Positions 48,401 to 60,471 of a stretch of DNA of 64,000 nt are shown here, in pieces. Under the pieces are notes generated by a model. It had not been told where the DNA came from and ran no database searches. It was given only the letters and a program-made list of their open reading frames with translations. The first letter of the stretch is position 1. The number at the start of each line of letters is the position of its first letter. The stretch spans positions 3,523,501 through 3,587,500 of the forward strand of contig CM018035.1 in the NCBI GenBank assembly GCA_008638375.1, given 5' to 3'. The translations under genes were made by a program, and so were the position numbers. This stretch comes from Nyssa sinensis (lineage: Eukaryota > Streptophyta > Magnoliopsida > Cornales > Nyssaceae).

Positions 48401-51400
48401 GTTACTTCTCTAATTTCTATTTTTTTGGGTTTTTTTTCTTCTCTTGTACACTAAAGGTAGGCCTTGGTGCAACGGTAAGGTTGCTCCATTGTGACCTAAA
48501 AGGTCACGGGTTCGAGTTGCGGAAACAACCTCACTGCTTGCCGGGGTAAAGTTGCGTACATCTAACTTTCCCCATACCCCACACTGGCGGGAGCTTCGTG
48601 CACTAGGCTAGTCCTTTATTTTTTCCTTGTACCCTCAAAATTGTATATGATACCTTGTTACCTTGTTTTGATAAGTAGTAATGTGAAGTAAAATCAACAA
48701 CTTTTATGTTTTCTTGGGCATCTTTTTCCAATTTATAGTTTTAAGTTGTTGAAAACAATAGTAGAAAATGTAGTCCACGGTCCACCAATGGGAGATGGGA
48801 CATCCTGAACCTTGTTATTGATTTCCACGTGTGCTAAAGATTTAAGACATCAATGTTTTTCAGTTCGTGGTCATGGCATGCAAGTAAGCTGTTTGTTAGA
48901 TGTGTCTTGGTGCTAATGAGGGGTTAAATAGGCTAGAGGTGTTGACTGTTGCATGGTGTTCGCAAGGTTTTGCACATCCTATGCCTTGTAGACACTGAAA
49001 AGCTTGTTTTCCTTCTATCTTCATCCTTTACCCAAGCAACAACTGATCATGGTCTGAATCCATGCTAATTTTAGAGGAATTCTCTTTGATATGAACCTCT
49101 AACTATTTGGGGTTCACTAGATGAATTCTTATTTGCAATTGATATTTATCTAGGAGCTTATCCTCTGGTAAATCATTAGCCCTCATGCTTTAGCCGACAT
49201 CTTTTCCTTTCCTTTTGTTGTTCATAATTCCTTCAACCTAGAAGTTTTACAATTATAGAAGCCTTTGCCTTTATAAATGCTGTCCCTTTCCACTCTATTA
49301 AATGTCACTAAGTAATAAGTATAATGCTAGCCACAAGTTATATACATTAAGGTATTTGTTTAAGGCACTATGCGCTTGAGTGGTATTTCTTGCCACTCTC
49401 AAAGGAGGTGCAGGGTCCAAGTCTTAGTTAGGACATGTTAGTTTGAGTGGTTTTGTCCATAAAAAGAAAGGAAAAAAAAAGTATTATTTCTGAGGCATAT
49501 TTTTATTTACAGTGTTAAATTCGAACAGGCCGGTTGAACCAATGATTCGGTGTACTCGAAACTTGACTGGGCAAGGAAGTGACCCTAGAAAATCCTTTCC
49601 GTGTGGCTGGGTTTTAGGCAGCTCTCTTAACCTAGACAGGTTTTACAAACTGGCCAAGTTTAGTTTATTGTATAAAACCTTATATTTCTTTGGTTGCTGG
49701 GAGTTGAACCCAAGACATAAAGAGTATTATCGTGCTACCAAACCACCTCCCCATGCTCTTGTTGTGATAGAATCTACATACTTAAATGAAACAAGCCACA
49801 AAAGAAGAAATTAAACTAATAAATTGAAGACCAAAAAAATATTTCTAATATTTCATGTAACGTAAATATTTAAAATAAATAAAACATGTAAATATACATA
49901 ATATAGAATAACAAATGTACCGAAACAAAATGTATATTAAACATGCGTGAATCTGTTATAAATAAAATAAAATTTTCTTTTATATATTTATGATTTTAAT
50001 CATTATATAAATGTCATGCATAGACCTAATTATACTTCTTCTTTATGTCAATAATAATGATAATAAGGAAATAATATCACTTTTCCTTAATTTCTTAACA
50101 TATTGTGTAATGTTATGTAATTATTTATTTAAATTTTTTTTTGGTTGTCCTGGTTCAAGCAGTTGACCCCATGGTTGGACCAGACACCTACCCAGTCCTT
50201 TTGCTGGTTGATGCTCGACCGGGTTTGATAACTATGCTTATTTACCTGTCTTTGATTTTTACCAGGTTTATGTCTTTGCGGGGGCTGATGACTTCAAGAA
50301 CCTTCTGGGGCCTCTTCAAGATGTTGCAAGAAAGTTCAAATCAGAGGTTGATTAGTCTATTCTTGAAGCTGCCAGATAATTCCTCTCCTTTTGCTGTTAT
50401 GATTTCTTGTAACGTAGGGTTCTGGTTGCAGCTAATGTTTCTATATGTGGACATCAGAGATGACAACCTTGCAAAGCCGTTCTTGACTTTACTTGGACTA
50501 GAAGAATCAGAGGACACTGTTGTTAGTTTCATTACTGCAAATTTGAGCTTTAAACTCATTAATTTCAGATGGCAGAATTGATTGATGCAATTATTTTTTT
50601 GCCTGATAGGTAGCTGCTTTTGACAACAGAATCAGCTCAAAGTATTTGCTAGAGTCAGATCCAATTCCAAGCAAAATAGAGGTAACATCCTTGATTCAAT
50701 TGATTTTTCTTTCAGGAAGTGTCTACTAATGCAACTAAAACTCTTTCTATAAATTGGCTTTTGAAGGAGTTCTGCTTGGGGCTTCTGCATGGTACTTTGG
50801 CACCGTACTACAAATCACAGCCAATTCCAGATGATGTGAGTGTCTCAATTATTGATTAAAATGAATCATACTACGTTGATCCTAGTTTATGTAGTCATAT
50901 TATATTCCCTCCCGTTTCCAATTTTGGATATGATTCAAGCTCAAGTTGATTATTAGTCTCTTTTATGGATAAAAAAGGCTTCATTATTAACTGCACATAT
51001 TTTCTCGGTAAGTTGCTCAAAATCATTCTACCTCTGAAGTTGCTTTAATGCACCACCCTAGAAGAAGGAAAGGGCACAAAATGGAAAAAGACCAGAAACC
51101 TCCTTATGATTCAACACTTCACCTTCCTACATTTCTAAACAATTCCAATCTTATCTTTTTTGTCAAGAACGCTTCTCCTATACTATTATACAATGACCTT
51201 TCTATTCACTTCGATACGACTTCACTCATCACTTTAAAACAGCTTCTACCAGATTATAGTTTCTATTACCTAATGAAACCCAGACTTATTTAAAAAAAAA
51301 ATGAAACTCAGAATTTGTTTCTTTATTGATTTATTAGCTTTAAAACACATTGGAATTGCGAAAATTGCAGAAAGAGTCCAGCATTCAGACCATTGTGGGA

Positions 51401-54400
51401 AAGACATTTGAGGACCTGGTTTTGAGCAGTTCTAAGAACATTCTGCTAGAGGTTTGTATATTATATGTATTCTGATATTTTTTTTTGTTCCTCATATCAA
51501 AGCTTCGTCTTTTTCAACAATAGGAAATATAATTATGTAAAAGGAGTTGGTTAATGTTTTTGAATGAGGTGTTGTGGCCTTATTATTCAAGTAGATGCCT
51601 TATGTGAGATTGACAGAGTTAGTCTTTGTGCCTGAAACTGAAAGTGGTGTCTGTCAACACCCAGATATATCTTCTAATTTACACAGTCTTAATATTTCCA
51701 GAATCTTTCTGGAGTTATATTACTTCCACTAATCTTTTCTTGCAGAACTCTATTTGATTATTCTAATTTTGATAACATTTAAGGTACACACACCATGGTG
51801 CATCAACTGTGAAGCCACAAGCAAGCAAATAGAGAAGTTAGCAAAGCATTTCAAAGGGTTGGATAATCTAATTTTTGCGAGGATAGATGCTTCCGCAAAT
51901 GAACATCCAAAGCTGCAGGTCAGTGTTTTCAAAAACTTCATCGAAATAATAGAGGATTGTTTGGATAATAAGTATTTATCAATATGTAAATAACTAATAA
52001 TTGTGTAGAATTTACCTGTCAATGATTAAATGAAGGGGACACCTCTGAGGATTAAGGAGTGTTTAGACACATGCTGGACTGAATTCATTATTTTTTTTAT
52101 TCATAACATTCAAGGACTCAAAATCTTTTAGAATCAAGCTATTTTAAAAAGACAATGTTTAAAACTGTCTTGTAAATTCTACTGACATCATTTATATAAG
52201 TCTAAAAAACTGAATCCCATGGTGGATTGGGATCAATGGGTGGGCAGGGTCATGCTTTCCCCCACTGCAGGAAAATAGAAAAAAGAAAAAGCCAAGTCAA
52301 CGAAAAGCAGTGATTCAAATCAAGATTGCTCTGGTACCCTATGCCAAATTACAAAAAGAAAATAGAGGCGAAAGATACTAGAGCAATATAGTATCAGGCT
52401 ATTTGTCTTCTTGTAGTTGGATCTCCAAGTTTTTGGAATGCTCTAAATTTCACTTGAGCATCCAAATCTGGGTCAATACTAGCAAAAACATCTCTTGACA
52501 AGATTCTAGCACCATGCCAAATGTGTCCGAAGAAGAAGAGCAGAGCAAATGACGCATGCCCAAAAGTAAACCAACCCCTTGGACTGCTACGAAAAACACC
52601 ATCGGATTTCAAAGTAGCGCGATCTAATTCAAAAATTTCACCCAATTGAGCACGTCTAGCATATTTTTTCACAGTAGCAGGATCACTATAACTGACTCCA
52701 TTGAGTTCGCCACCGTAGAACTCAACAGTTACACCTACTTGTTTGACACTGTACTTTGATCTTTCCCTTCTAAAAGGAACATCGGCTCTAACAATTCTGT
52801 CTCCTTCTACCAAAACTTGAAACGTTTCAAAAAAAAGTAGGCATAGGACGTACAAAAGTTCACGACCTTCTTTATCTCTAAAGATAAGGTGTCCTAACCC
52901 CCCAACCGCTGTTTCATCCCCGTTATCCGTTATCCATTGAGCCTACCCTGAATAATCCCCCTTTTACTGGATTGTTGCCGATGTAATCCTAAAATGCTAA
53001 ATTTTCGGGAATTTTAGACCAAACTTTCTAATAAACTTTGATTTTCGGTTAGCTTTGATATATCTCTTGCTGGAAGTACCCATGATCCCATTGATAACGA
53101 GTGGGCCCAAATAATTCGATGGGGGTAGACTGGGTAGTTGTTGAACCATACCACATAGTTCCGGTAACAACAAAAGCAGCAAACAGACAGCAGCAATACT
53201 ACTGGAAAGGACAGGTTCGATATTGACCATACACAATCCTTTGTATAGATGTTGGGGCGGGTGGACGCTAAGATGGAATAGACCTGCCTGACATCATTCA
53301 TACAAGTCTAAAAAGCTGAATTCCTTGGTGGATTGGGATCAATGGGTGGGCACCATATGACAACAGGGAAAAAAAAAGCTGAGAAAATGTGGCCGTTTGT
53401 GAATAATTATATCTTAAGGCCTGTGAAACTACATCTCTGATGCCCTGACAAAAAATATATAAATAAATAAAATAAAAAGATTTATGTAAATAAAAAATGC
53501 TTTGTGCCCATTTCTCATTTTTTCAATGTAGCCTCCAGTCCCATTTTCTCTTGTTCCCAGATTTTCCTATTTGCCAATAAACCCTCGAGGCCAAGTTCCA
53601 TTATTCATACAATGCTAGATCTGAAGCTTCTGTAATCACGTGATGGCACTAGCTTTCCTATTCCCCTCCCACTTAATCCTCAAATCAATTAGAAATCTCC
53701 TCAGTATCACATAAATTTTTCTACATTCCCCTACAGATCTCAAAAAGTAGATCTATTCAAGTAATAATTAAACACAACATCATATAATATGTAAATTGAA
53801 TAGTACATATTATCTAATTTCTCAATTTATATCACATTGAAAAATTATAGATGTACTAGTCAATATATAATCTAATGGTCTAATCAATATCTGATTTCAT
53901 TTGAAATTTGACCATTTTGTACTTTTTGTGACTTAAAAATTTTGGAATAATTGAAAATTTTAAAAGATAATATCCAATTAAGTTAATTTAAAATCTTAGA
54001 ATGTAAAAATAGAGTATTGTAGATATATACTTTCAAGGCTGGACTTGATGATGATATTTAATATTCTTTTTATTTTTGAGCTTGTTGTAATGGCTAGGAT
54101 AGTAATTTTAAAACTTTTGAAATAAAAAACAGCTTTCTTAAAAATTTACTTTTTAAGTAATAAATTTTGGTCCCCCCTCCTTCACCTGTGGAAAAATTCC
54201 CGTATTTGCCACTTGCTAAACTTGTATATACAGCTCTGTAGAATATACATTATTATGCCAAAGCCGTTGCAGTACAGTGGATAAGTGCTGGCATGACATT
54301 TAATGGGATGTGGTGGGGATAAGGATTTGATTCTCATCACTAACAATAAAAAAAATTTCATTCGGGGTGTTGTAGAAAACAAAATAGACTTTTGTAATTA

Positions 54401-55481
54401 CAATGTAAACAAAATGTAATTGTTCCAATTAAATTGATACACTGATACTAAAAAGCCCCCTTAAGGGTTTATATTACTTAATGATGTGTTTTAGGTTTGC
54501 TCTTCATGTATCAATTTTAAGGTCTTCCCTGATCATTTATATTGTTTGATGATGAATTGGTGTGTGTGGGTGGGGGTGGGTTCCTGATGAAGAAGACTGG
54601 TTATAAATTTTAACACCCAAAAATCAGAATCCAATAAGCTGAACTTCTGCATTTCCATCATTCTCAAGTCCTTTGGGTTTTTGGTTGAACACCAGTCAAC
54701 TGTTAATATTATCCTCGTCCTCATCTTCATCATTTAATATTTGTGACACATGTGAATCCTTTTCGGCCATTCTGCCACATCTGGAATCCAATCATAGATT
54801 TTCCAGTGATAACTTGTGTATAACTACTGGCTTGGGCTGATAGAATTCCAAAACTGCAAAAGTAGGTCCATGCATTGATTCCATAAAGGTCTTTTGCTTC
54901 TTGTATGCCTTAAAAAAACCCATATGTTTTTTTTGTCTCTTAGTTTTAGTTGTCATTCCTTTTCTGTCATTGTCAAGAATGGGTATCTAATTGTTTCAAG
55001 AAATTGATTGAGCCCATCATTTTAGCCCCAAGAAAAAAGACGTCCCTCTAATCGTAGGGAATTGCCTAAAATTCTCATTTCATGTTTAGTTTGAATTGAG
55101 TTCATACAACCAAATGAATTTTTTGAATATTTGACTGACCCTTCAAACCTCTTATTTTTTTAATAGTTGATTCGCTAAAATTCTCATTTTACTGCAGTGA
55201 TTTGTGAGTTAAGATCAAATGAGTTTTATGTTTATTTTGGTTGCAGATAGATGACTATCCGACGCTTCTGTTCTACCCAGCGGATGACAAATCCAATCCA
55301 GTAATTACTTCACGACATATTTGTCATTTCCCTTTCAATCATATTCTTTAGCCTTCTTTTCCCTGATATTTGTTTTACTGTGCAGATCAAATTTCCGACA
55401 AAATCTAGCCTGAAGGACTTGGCAGCTCTTATCAACAAAAACTTAAAAGCCCAGGATCATACAACCAAAGATGAACTATAG
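45468..55481 (+). CDS. PDIL1-6: Protein disulfide isomerase-like, PDIL1-5/1-6 type
   Basis: Twelve exons: 45468-45994, 46250-46379, 47625-47790, 48276-48394, 50266-50346, 50432-50521, 50610-50681, 50767-50835, 51371-51451, 51784-51918, 55247-55300, 55386-55481. They total 539 residues. Seen: signal-anchor-like segment (residues 9-29), an acidic stretch, thioredoxin domain a with APWCARS (Cys110; second cysteine replaced by Ser113), middle b and b' domains, and thioredoxin domain a' with TPWCINC (Cys451, Cys454). CARS and CINC are the unusual sites of Arabidopsis PDIL1-5 and PDIL1-6; length agrees. The end '[11 protein letters not shown]' is a KDEL ER-retention signal. It acts in the ER lumen, with the first domain likely isomerase-like or substrate-trapping. 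The start is the first in-frame ATG. Introns 4 and 10 are swollen by a SINE and a plastid insert. Confidence 0.94.
46765..46960. repeat. Dispersed repeat with 'ggatacggacacgg' end, copy 2
   Basis: Matches 4727-4920 in order ('ggatacggacacg', 'gacacgttagNNacacgttga', 'atatgacc', 'aacctaaNNttatttcaa', 'attggcat'). It lies in intron 2 of the PDI-like gene and appears truncated on the right. Confidence 0.6.
48454..48622 (+). mobile_element. Au-like tRNA-derived SINE in PDI-like intron 4
   Basis: 'ccttggtgcaacggtaaggt' (box A) and 'aaggtcacgggttcgagttg' (box B) followed by 'ccccataccccacactggcg' and 'cgggagcttcgtgcact' reproduce, from memory, the body of the widespread plant Au SINE family. It ends in T-rich sequence. 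'cttgtac' at 48443-48449 and 48626-48632 may be the target duplication. Confidence 0.88.
49500..50250. repeat. Probable non-autonomous element in PDI-like intron 4
   Basis: The left edge has 'ttcgaacaggccggttgaacc' wording and the right edge (50145-50230) has 'ggttcaagcagttgacc' and 'gctcgaccgggtttgataa', partly inverted relative to the left. The 'CCGGTTGAACC' style is seen in plant DNA-transposon ends, but boundaries and target duplication are not clear. Confidence 0.35.
52182..52246 (+). repeat. Left 65-bp direct repeat flanking the plastid insert
   Basis: Runs from 'ctgacatcatttatataagt' to 'gatcaatgggtgggca'. It matches 53288-53352 with about five mismatches over 65 positions. Confidence 0.9.
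52247..53287 (-). pseudogene. psbB: Nuclear plastid DNA insert carrying the 3' half of psbB (CP47)
   Basis: On the minus strand, 53287 to about 52390 encodes the C-terminal 297 or so residues of photosystem II CP47, from the 'GLFHLSVRPPQRLYKG' region (decayed) through '[20 protein letters not shown]', '[20 protein letters not shown]' and '[20 protein letters not shown]' to '[10 protein letters not shown]' and a stop. The first third carries frame changes and missense changes; the last 150 codons are open. The remaining 140 bp (52247-52389) would be psbB-psbT spacer. It lies inside intron 10 of the PDI-like gene, antisense, and is not a functional gene. Confidence 0.93.
53288..53352 (+). repeat. 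Right 65-bp direct repeat flanking the plastid insert
   Basis: Starts at the first base after the plastid-matching sequence ends (53287), and its left-hand partner ends exactly where the insert begins (52247). Confidence 0.9.
54255..54362 (+). mobile_element. Possible tRNA-derived SINE
   Basis: 'gttgcagtacagtggataag' (box A-like) and 'aaggatttgattctcatca' (box B-like) lie about 50 bp apart and are followed by 'aataaaaaaaattt'. No convincing target duplication was found, so this is tentative. Confidence 0.4.
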
Positions 55482-55790
55482 AAACGCAACGCGGTAGAAG
55501 GTAATTATTGGCTGCAGAATGAAATGAAGAGAGAAGGACAAGTCAGGTGCTGATAGTTTATTAATAAAAATTGGGAAAATATATTAGGGAGTGTTAATGA
55601 TATTCTAAACTTGCTTTCATAGTTGATTCTTTCTTTGACATTATGCCAAAAGCTGAGTAATCTTGTCCAGCAAAACCATATGTTACACAGTTTACCTATA
55701 GATTGTAGTTCTACAGTCAAAAAAATAAAAAATGAAGAATATTGATTAATAGTTCAAAAATTTTGTAGCTATCATTAAAAAGGGAAAAAA

Positions 55791-55874
55791 ACAATGATTT
55801 GTATTGCTGAAACTTCTAGTGGTAGTATGATGAACACTATTGACGGGCAGAGCACTTGTACCTTGGGCAAGATG

Positions 55875-55915
<41 letters not shown>

Positions 55916-55995
55916 GTTTTGTATTGCTGAAACTTCTAGTGGTAGTATGATGAACACTATTGAAGGGCAGGGCACTTGTACCTTGGGCAAGATGC

Positions 55996-56044
<49 letters not shown>

Positions 56045-56045
56045 C
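55791..56045 (+). repeat. 120-bp tandem duplication with CT/CA microsatellites
   Basis: 55791-55910 and from 55911 onward are two copies beginning 'acaatgNtttgtattgctga' and each ending in (CT)n followed by CA repeats. They are nearly identical (about 4 differences outside the microsatellite). The open frames spanning it on both strands are repeat artefacts. Confidence 0.92.
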
Positions 56046-57146
56046 TGTGCACGCACACACATTGATTAAAATATAGAACAATGACTTGGTAAAATTTTTA
56101 AGTAAGAAACATGTTATCTATTGGAGAATTTATAAAAGAAGAGCATTCATTCATCATTATTTGTAATAGTTTGGGAATTTAAAGAATTTGGGATTTATTA
56201 TAAGATGCTATATAATTTGATCATTTGATGAGAATGTGAGGATAAAATGTTAATATGATTAAAATATTGGCGTGTATAAATATCAAGGTTTTTAATTCTT
56301 GGTGCTAGGCCTATATAGACAGATTGAATTTGGTTTGGATCGAGGGTGATTTAAATCTTCTTTGTTAAGAAAATTATCGGATCAAATTTTTTTTGATGAA
56401 TTTATAATTTCTTAATTCATATCCGGATTTATTAACTATCGGATGAATTTGATCTGACCTAACCCGATCCTATATTAATACTAATATATATATATATATT
56501 TGTATATTATGTATATATTAAATACTATATTATAACATATATCTATTTATTATATATATAAATTTAGCTTAAGAAAGTCTAATATAATTTAATATTTAAC
56601 ATGTTATAAGAAGTTTAAAAATATATTTTAAAATTTTTAATTTATAATATGTAAAAATTTACATATATGTTATATTTTAATCAAATCGAATTTGCTTAAT
56701 CCAGATAAATGAATTCGATTCTGATCGGATTGAATTCATATCAAGATCCAATCCCAATCTTGATCCGATGTATTGACATGCTTACTTGATGCATGCTGAA
56801 CAATTTAACATAATGCTGCTAAGATCATAAATTTTGGTTTTAATTGCTTGGAAAGTTCAGCAATGTTTGGAAAGATTGTTCTGTATAATAAGAGATCAAC
56901 TACCACCTTGTATTCGAAGAAAGGTAAGATCAATGACACTTATTTCCTAAAAAGCTAAATCAGAAAGTAAAAGTATAACTGACCTTCAAGTATTATGACC
57001 TATAGTGGTGCCTTTGTTGGCTATATCATCCACAAAGGTTGGCTACTTTTTTTTTTTTAAGTCATTATTCATGCCAGAAAATCAAAGTTAAATGTAATAA
57101 TTAGGGATATATCTGATGCATACACCAAGGAATTTTCAAAAAACTT
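56046..57146. other. Intergenic between PDI-like and TauE/SafE genes
   Basis: No gene. Positions 56320-56790 hold a degenerate repeat with 'gatccgatgtattgacatgc' at its right edge and mirrored 'cggatgaatttgat' motifs, typical of plant non-autonomous repeats. Confidence 0.4.
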
Positions 57147-60100
57147 CTAGGCTTCATATGAACAGAGGTCATCAAATCCCATGTACTCATTATTCTCAAT
57201 CTTTTCAATCATGTTTGCTATGCCAACCCCACCTGTTTGAGAAAGAAAAAGAAAAAAAAACCTTTACTGCCCAAAACAAATAAGCATCATAAATCCAGCA
57301 GACTCAATGTAAGAATCTTAATTTTTGAATAAAACAGCAACCCATATGCACATCTTCTAAATGATACTTGCCTAGTGATATTGCGCTCACAAATATTGTG
57401 AAGGCCAGAATGAAAATGATCAAAGAGGCTCTCCCTAGTATAGTGATTATCTTTCTCACTACATGCTGCCCTACATAGGCGGCAACAGTAGCCACCGCAA
57501 TAAAGTAAAGAGCTGCAATCACAAAAACAAAAATTATATATAAATCTTTCTAATCTGGTCAAGTGGGATTTATGTAGTATTGCTTAATCTTCCAAAAGCA
57601 TAAAGCAAATATGGATGGACAACTTACCATAAGGAACCGGAAAACGTTTTAAGAGGTAATATTCTACAACAGACATGGACGATGAAAATGTCATGGCAAA
57701 CGTAGATGTGGCACTTGACACCTACATCAAAAGTTCCAGGCATGATTCACATGAATTTGTAAAGCCCAGTTGAAAGCTGCTTGATAACAATTCTGAGGAA
57801 TGATTACTACTAACAGATATTAGAATGCATTCTGGAGATTTTTTTCATTCATTCTTTAGGGTCATAAGTTATGAACGAGTATGGTGCAATTAAAATCTCT
57901 CTCAACCAGTGAATGACATCTATTTTAATTCCTCCCCAAAAGCATGTGATCTCTTCTCAATACTGAAATTGCTCGAAGCTATAAATCTAACGTGGAAAAT
58001 CAAAACGAAACTGCACCACAAATCTTAATATTAGTTGGGAAGCATAAAAATGAACCTGGGGAGGGATTCCCAGCTCGAGAAAGAGTGGACCCAAAATGAA
58101 TCCTCCACCAAGACCTAGCAGCCCACCAACTATACCAGCCAGAATACCACAAGAACAGTAAAGAACCAACTGGTGCACGTGCCAGTTTGTTCCTGCTTCC
58201 CCCTTGGATGCAATCACTCTCCGCCCTCTGTATAAGTTAACCGCCTGATATCCAGAAGCTCCAACAGCCACAGGGATCTGAAAGACAAGGAAAAGAAATC
58301 GTTTGCCTTGATGAAATAGAATCAGATTTAAAGAACTTCGGGATCTAGCCAACAGCTAATCTGGCCATGCAATATCAAATATGGACAAGGGAAAAAAATT
58401 AAGACCTTTTTTCTTTAATTCAGTCATGGAAAGTACCTGCAACAGATTTAATACCCAATATGCTGCAGAACAAGTCACTGTGTAATTCTGTGTCAAACAA
58501 GCACAGGTTCCCATTAATTTAGCTTCGTAAATGCACAAAGACATGGAAAAATCCTTGTAACAGGCTTCCGAAGAAATATAATCACATAACAAAATGCATA
58601 CCTTGCTGATCTGCAGTGCAAGGATTATGACCCAGACAGCAACAAGAATACCAAGCTCCTTCCAGCAGACATTCTCAATAATAGAGACCTGGAAAAATTT
58701 AGGTAAGTCAACCTTGAAACCAAGTCACAGATATGCAGCCCATAGATGTATTTACCTCAGATGCTTTAGATTCCTTGGATTCCATTTGAGTGTCATTGCT
58801 GGGGCCTCCAGGCAGAGTTTTGTATTCCACTTCTTCACTCCCAGTGCCTGATTAGAAAGCAAAAATGATATGGGTCAATTCACAATTTCATACCAAATTA
58901 AACTGTAAAAGAATCCTTCAAAAAATGTAAGAAATAGATCAGGTGATGAACAACGCACCATTAGACACCAAGCGTCTAGCAGCCTCCTGGAAATCAGAAA
59001 CAAGTAAGACAAGGGAGGGGTAAACAGCTTTAAGTTGTACTGTATTACTATATACTAATCCAAAATGGAGAACAAGGGAAGTTTTAGCCAACCTTTTTAA
59101 GTATAGTTTCTTTCTTCCACGTTTCAATACCCTTAAAGAATGCCTTAGTTGATGTGCCTGCAGGTTATCCTGACCAATCAAAGAAAGTATCCAAGAAGAG
59201 ACCACAGGCAAAATTGCAATTGAAAAAATGATTACCTAAAAAAAGAATAATCAGTAAGACGGTAACCATCCAGTCAGCAAAGATCACATTGAAAGCAACA
59301 CCAATACTAATCCCCATCACCAACATTGGTTGGAAAAGGAGTGCCAGGTCGTAATCAATGATCGGCAGATCAAGTGTAGGATGCCTTAGCTTGAGATTGA
59401 AGTAAACTGTTGAAGCTGCTGCACCCATAATCATACCTGACCAAACAAACAAAAGCACACATTTGCATATATGTTTCAATGAAATAGTACATAACAATTA
59501 GCACAGGAATGTCTATATTATTCTTCAGTGAGCAGTGATGAATAAATAAATGATTTACATGAAAAAGGAAGTCATCGAAACAACCGTATTCACATTAGGC
59601 GATTGAGCACTAATTAAAATAGACCACCATTTTAAAATTCAATAAAACAATATAAACAAGGTCCTAACCTGCTAGAGTGCTAAGAAAGAAGAACAATGGA
59701 ACAGAAGTTCCGTCATGTCAAAATGGCCACATAGTTGCAAAGTGCAGGGAAATTTCGATACAGAAATCGTTAAGTAGTCAAGTTCAACAACTTGAAAGTT
59801 ATCATAACTCTGAAGTGCTAGTCAGCATTACGAATTAACTATGATTGCCTCTAAGGTAAGAGATACTGTTTTAGCCTTCTATTACTCTGATATCAATCCC
59901 CCCTTTTTTTATTTTTAAAAAAAGGCTACTTGAGTCAGAGCTCTGCTTAGATATGTGATTTGTGGAGGACTGTTTGGCTACCACAACAACTGAAATTCAA
60001 TTCCGAACCAGAAGGTTAACTCTTACATTTTGATATTGCTGTTGATGATTTTGCATCAAACCCAATTATTAGGGTGAGCATGGGAACAAAAATGCCACCC

Positions 60101-60404
60101 CCACCTACACCTCCAACACTCCCAAATGCAGCTCCTAAGAATCCAACTATTGTCCCGACAACAATTTTCCAGCCAAATTGCATTTCCTGTGAATACAGTC
60201 CACCGACCTCAAATTAATTTCCGCAATTCAGAACAAAAGATATATACTAGCAATTCAGTTAAGTGACACAAACACAAGCATAATTATATATTGTGTAACG
60301 TCACACCAAGTGCACAAGGGACAATCTCAGTAACTTTGCTTCAAACAAGCATAAATTCATTAAAAAATTGGTATCATAATCAAGAAAGCAACACATGAAA
60401 TCCT

Positions 60405-60471
<67 letters not shown>

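Noticed and set aside
50141..50581. 146-codon plus-strand open frame
   Set aside because: It runs through two introns of the PDI-like gene and only partly shares frame with exons 5 and 6.
52394..53301. Functional photosystem II gene
   Set aside because: Only the 3' half of psbB, with frame damage, no transit peptide and no start. It is a plastid DNA insert in an intron.
55775..56069. Overlapping open frames on both strands
   Set aside because: Produced by a 120-bp tandem duplication and its CT/CA microsatellites.
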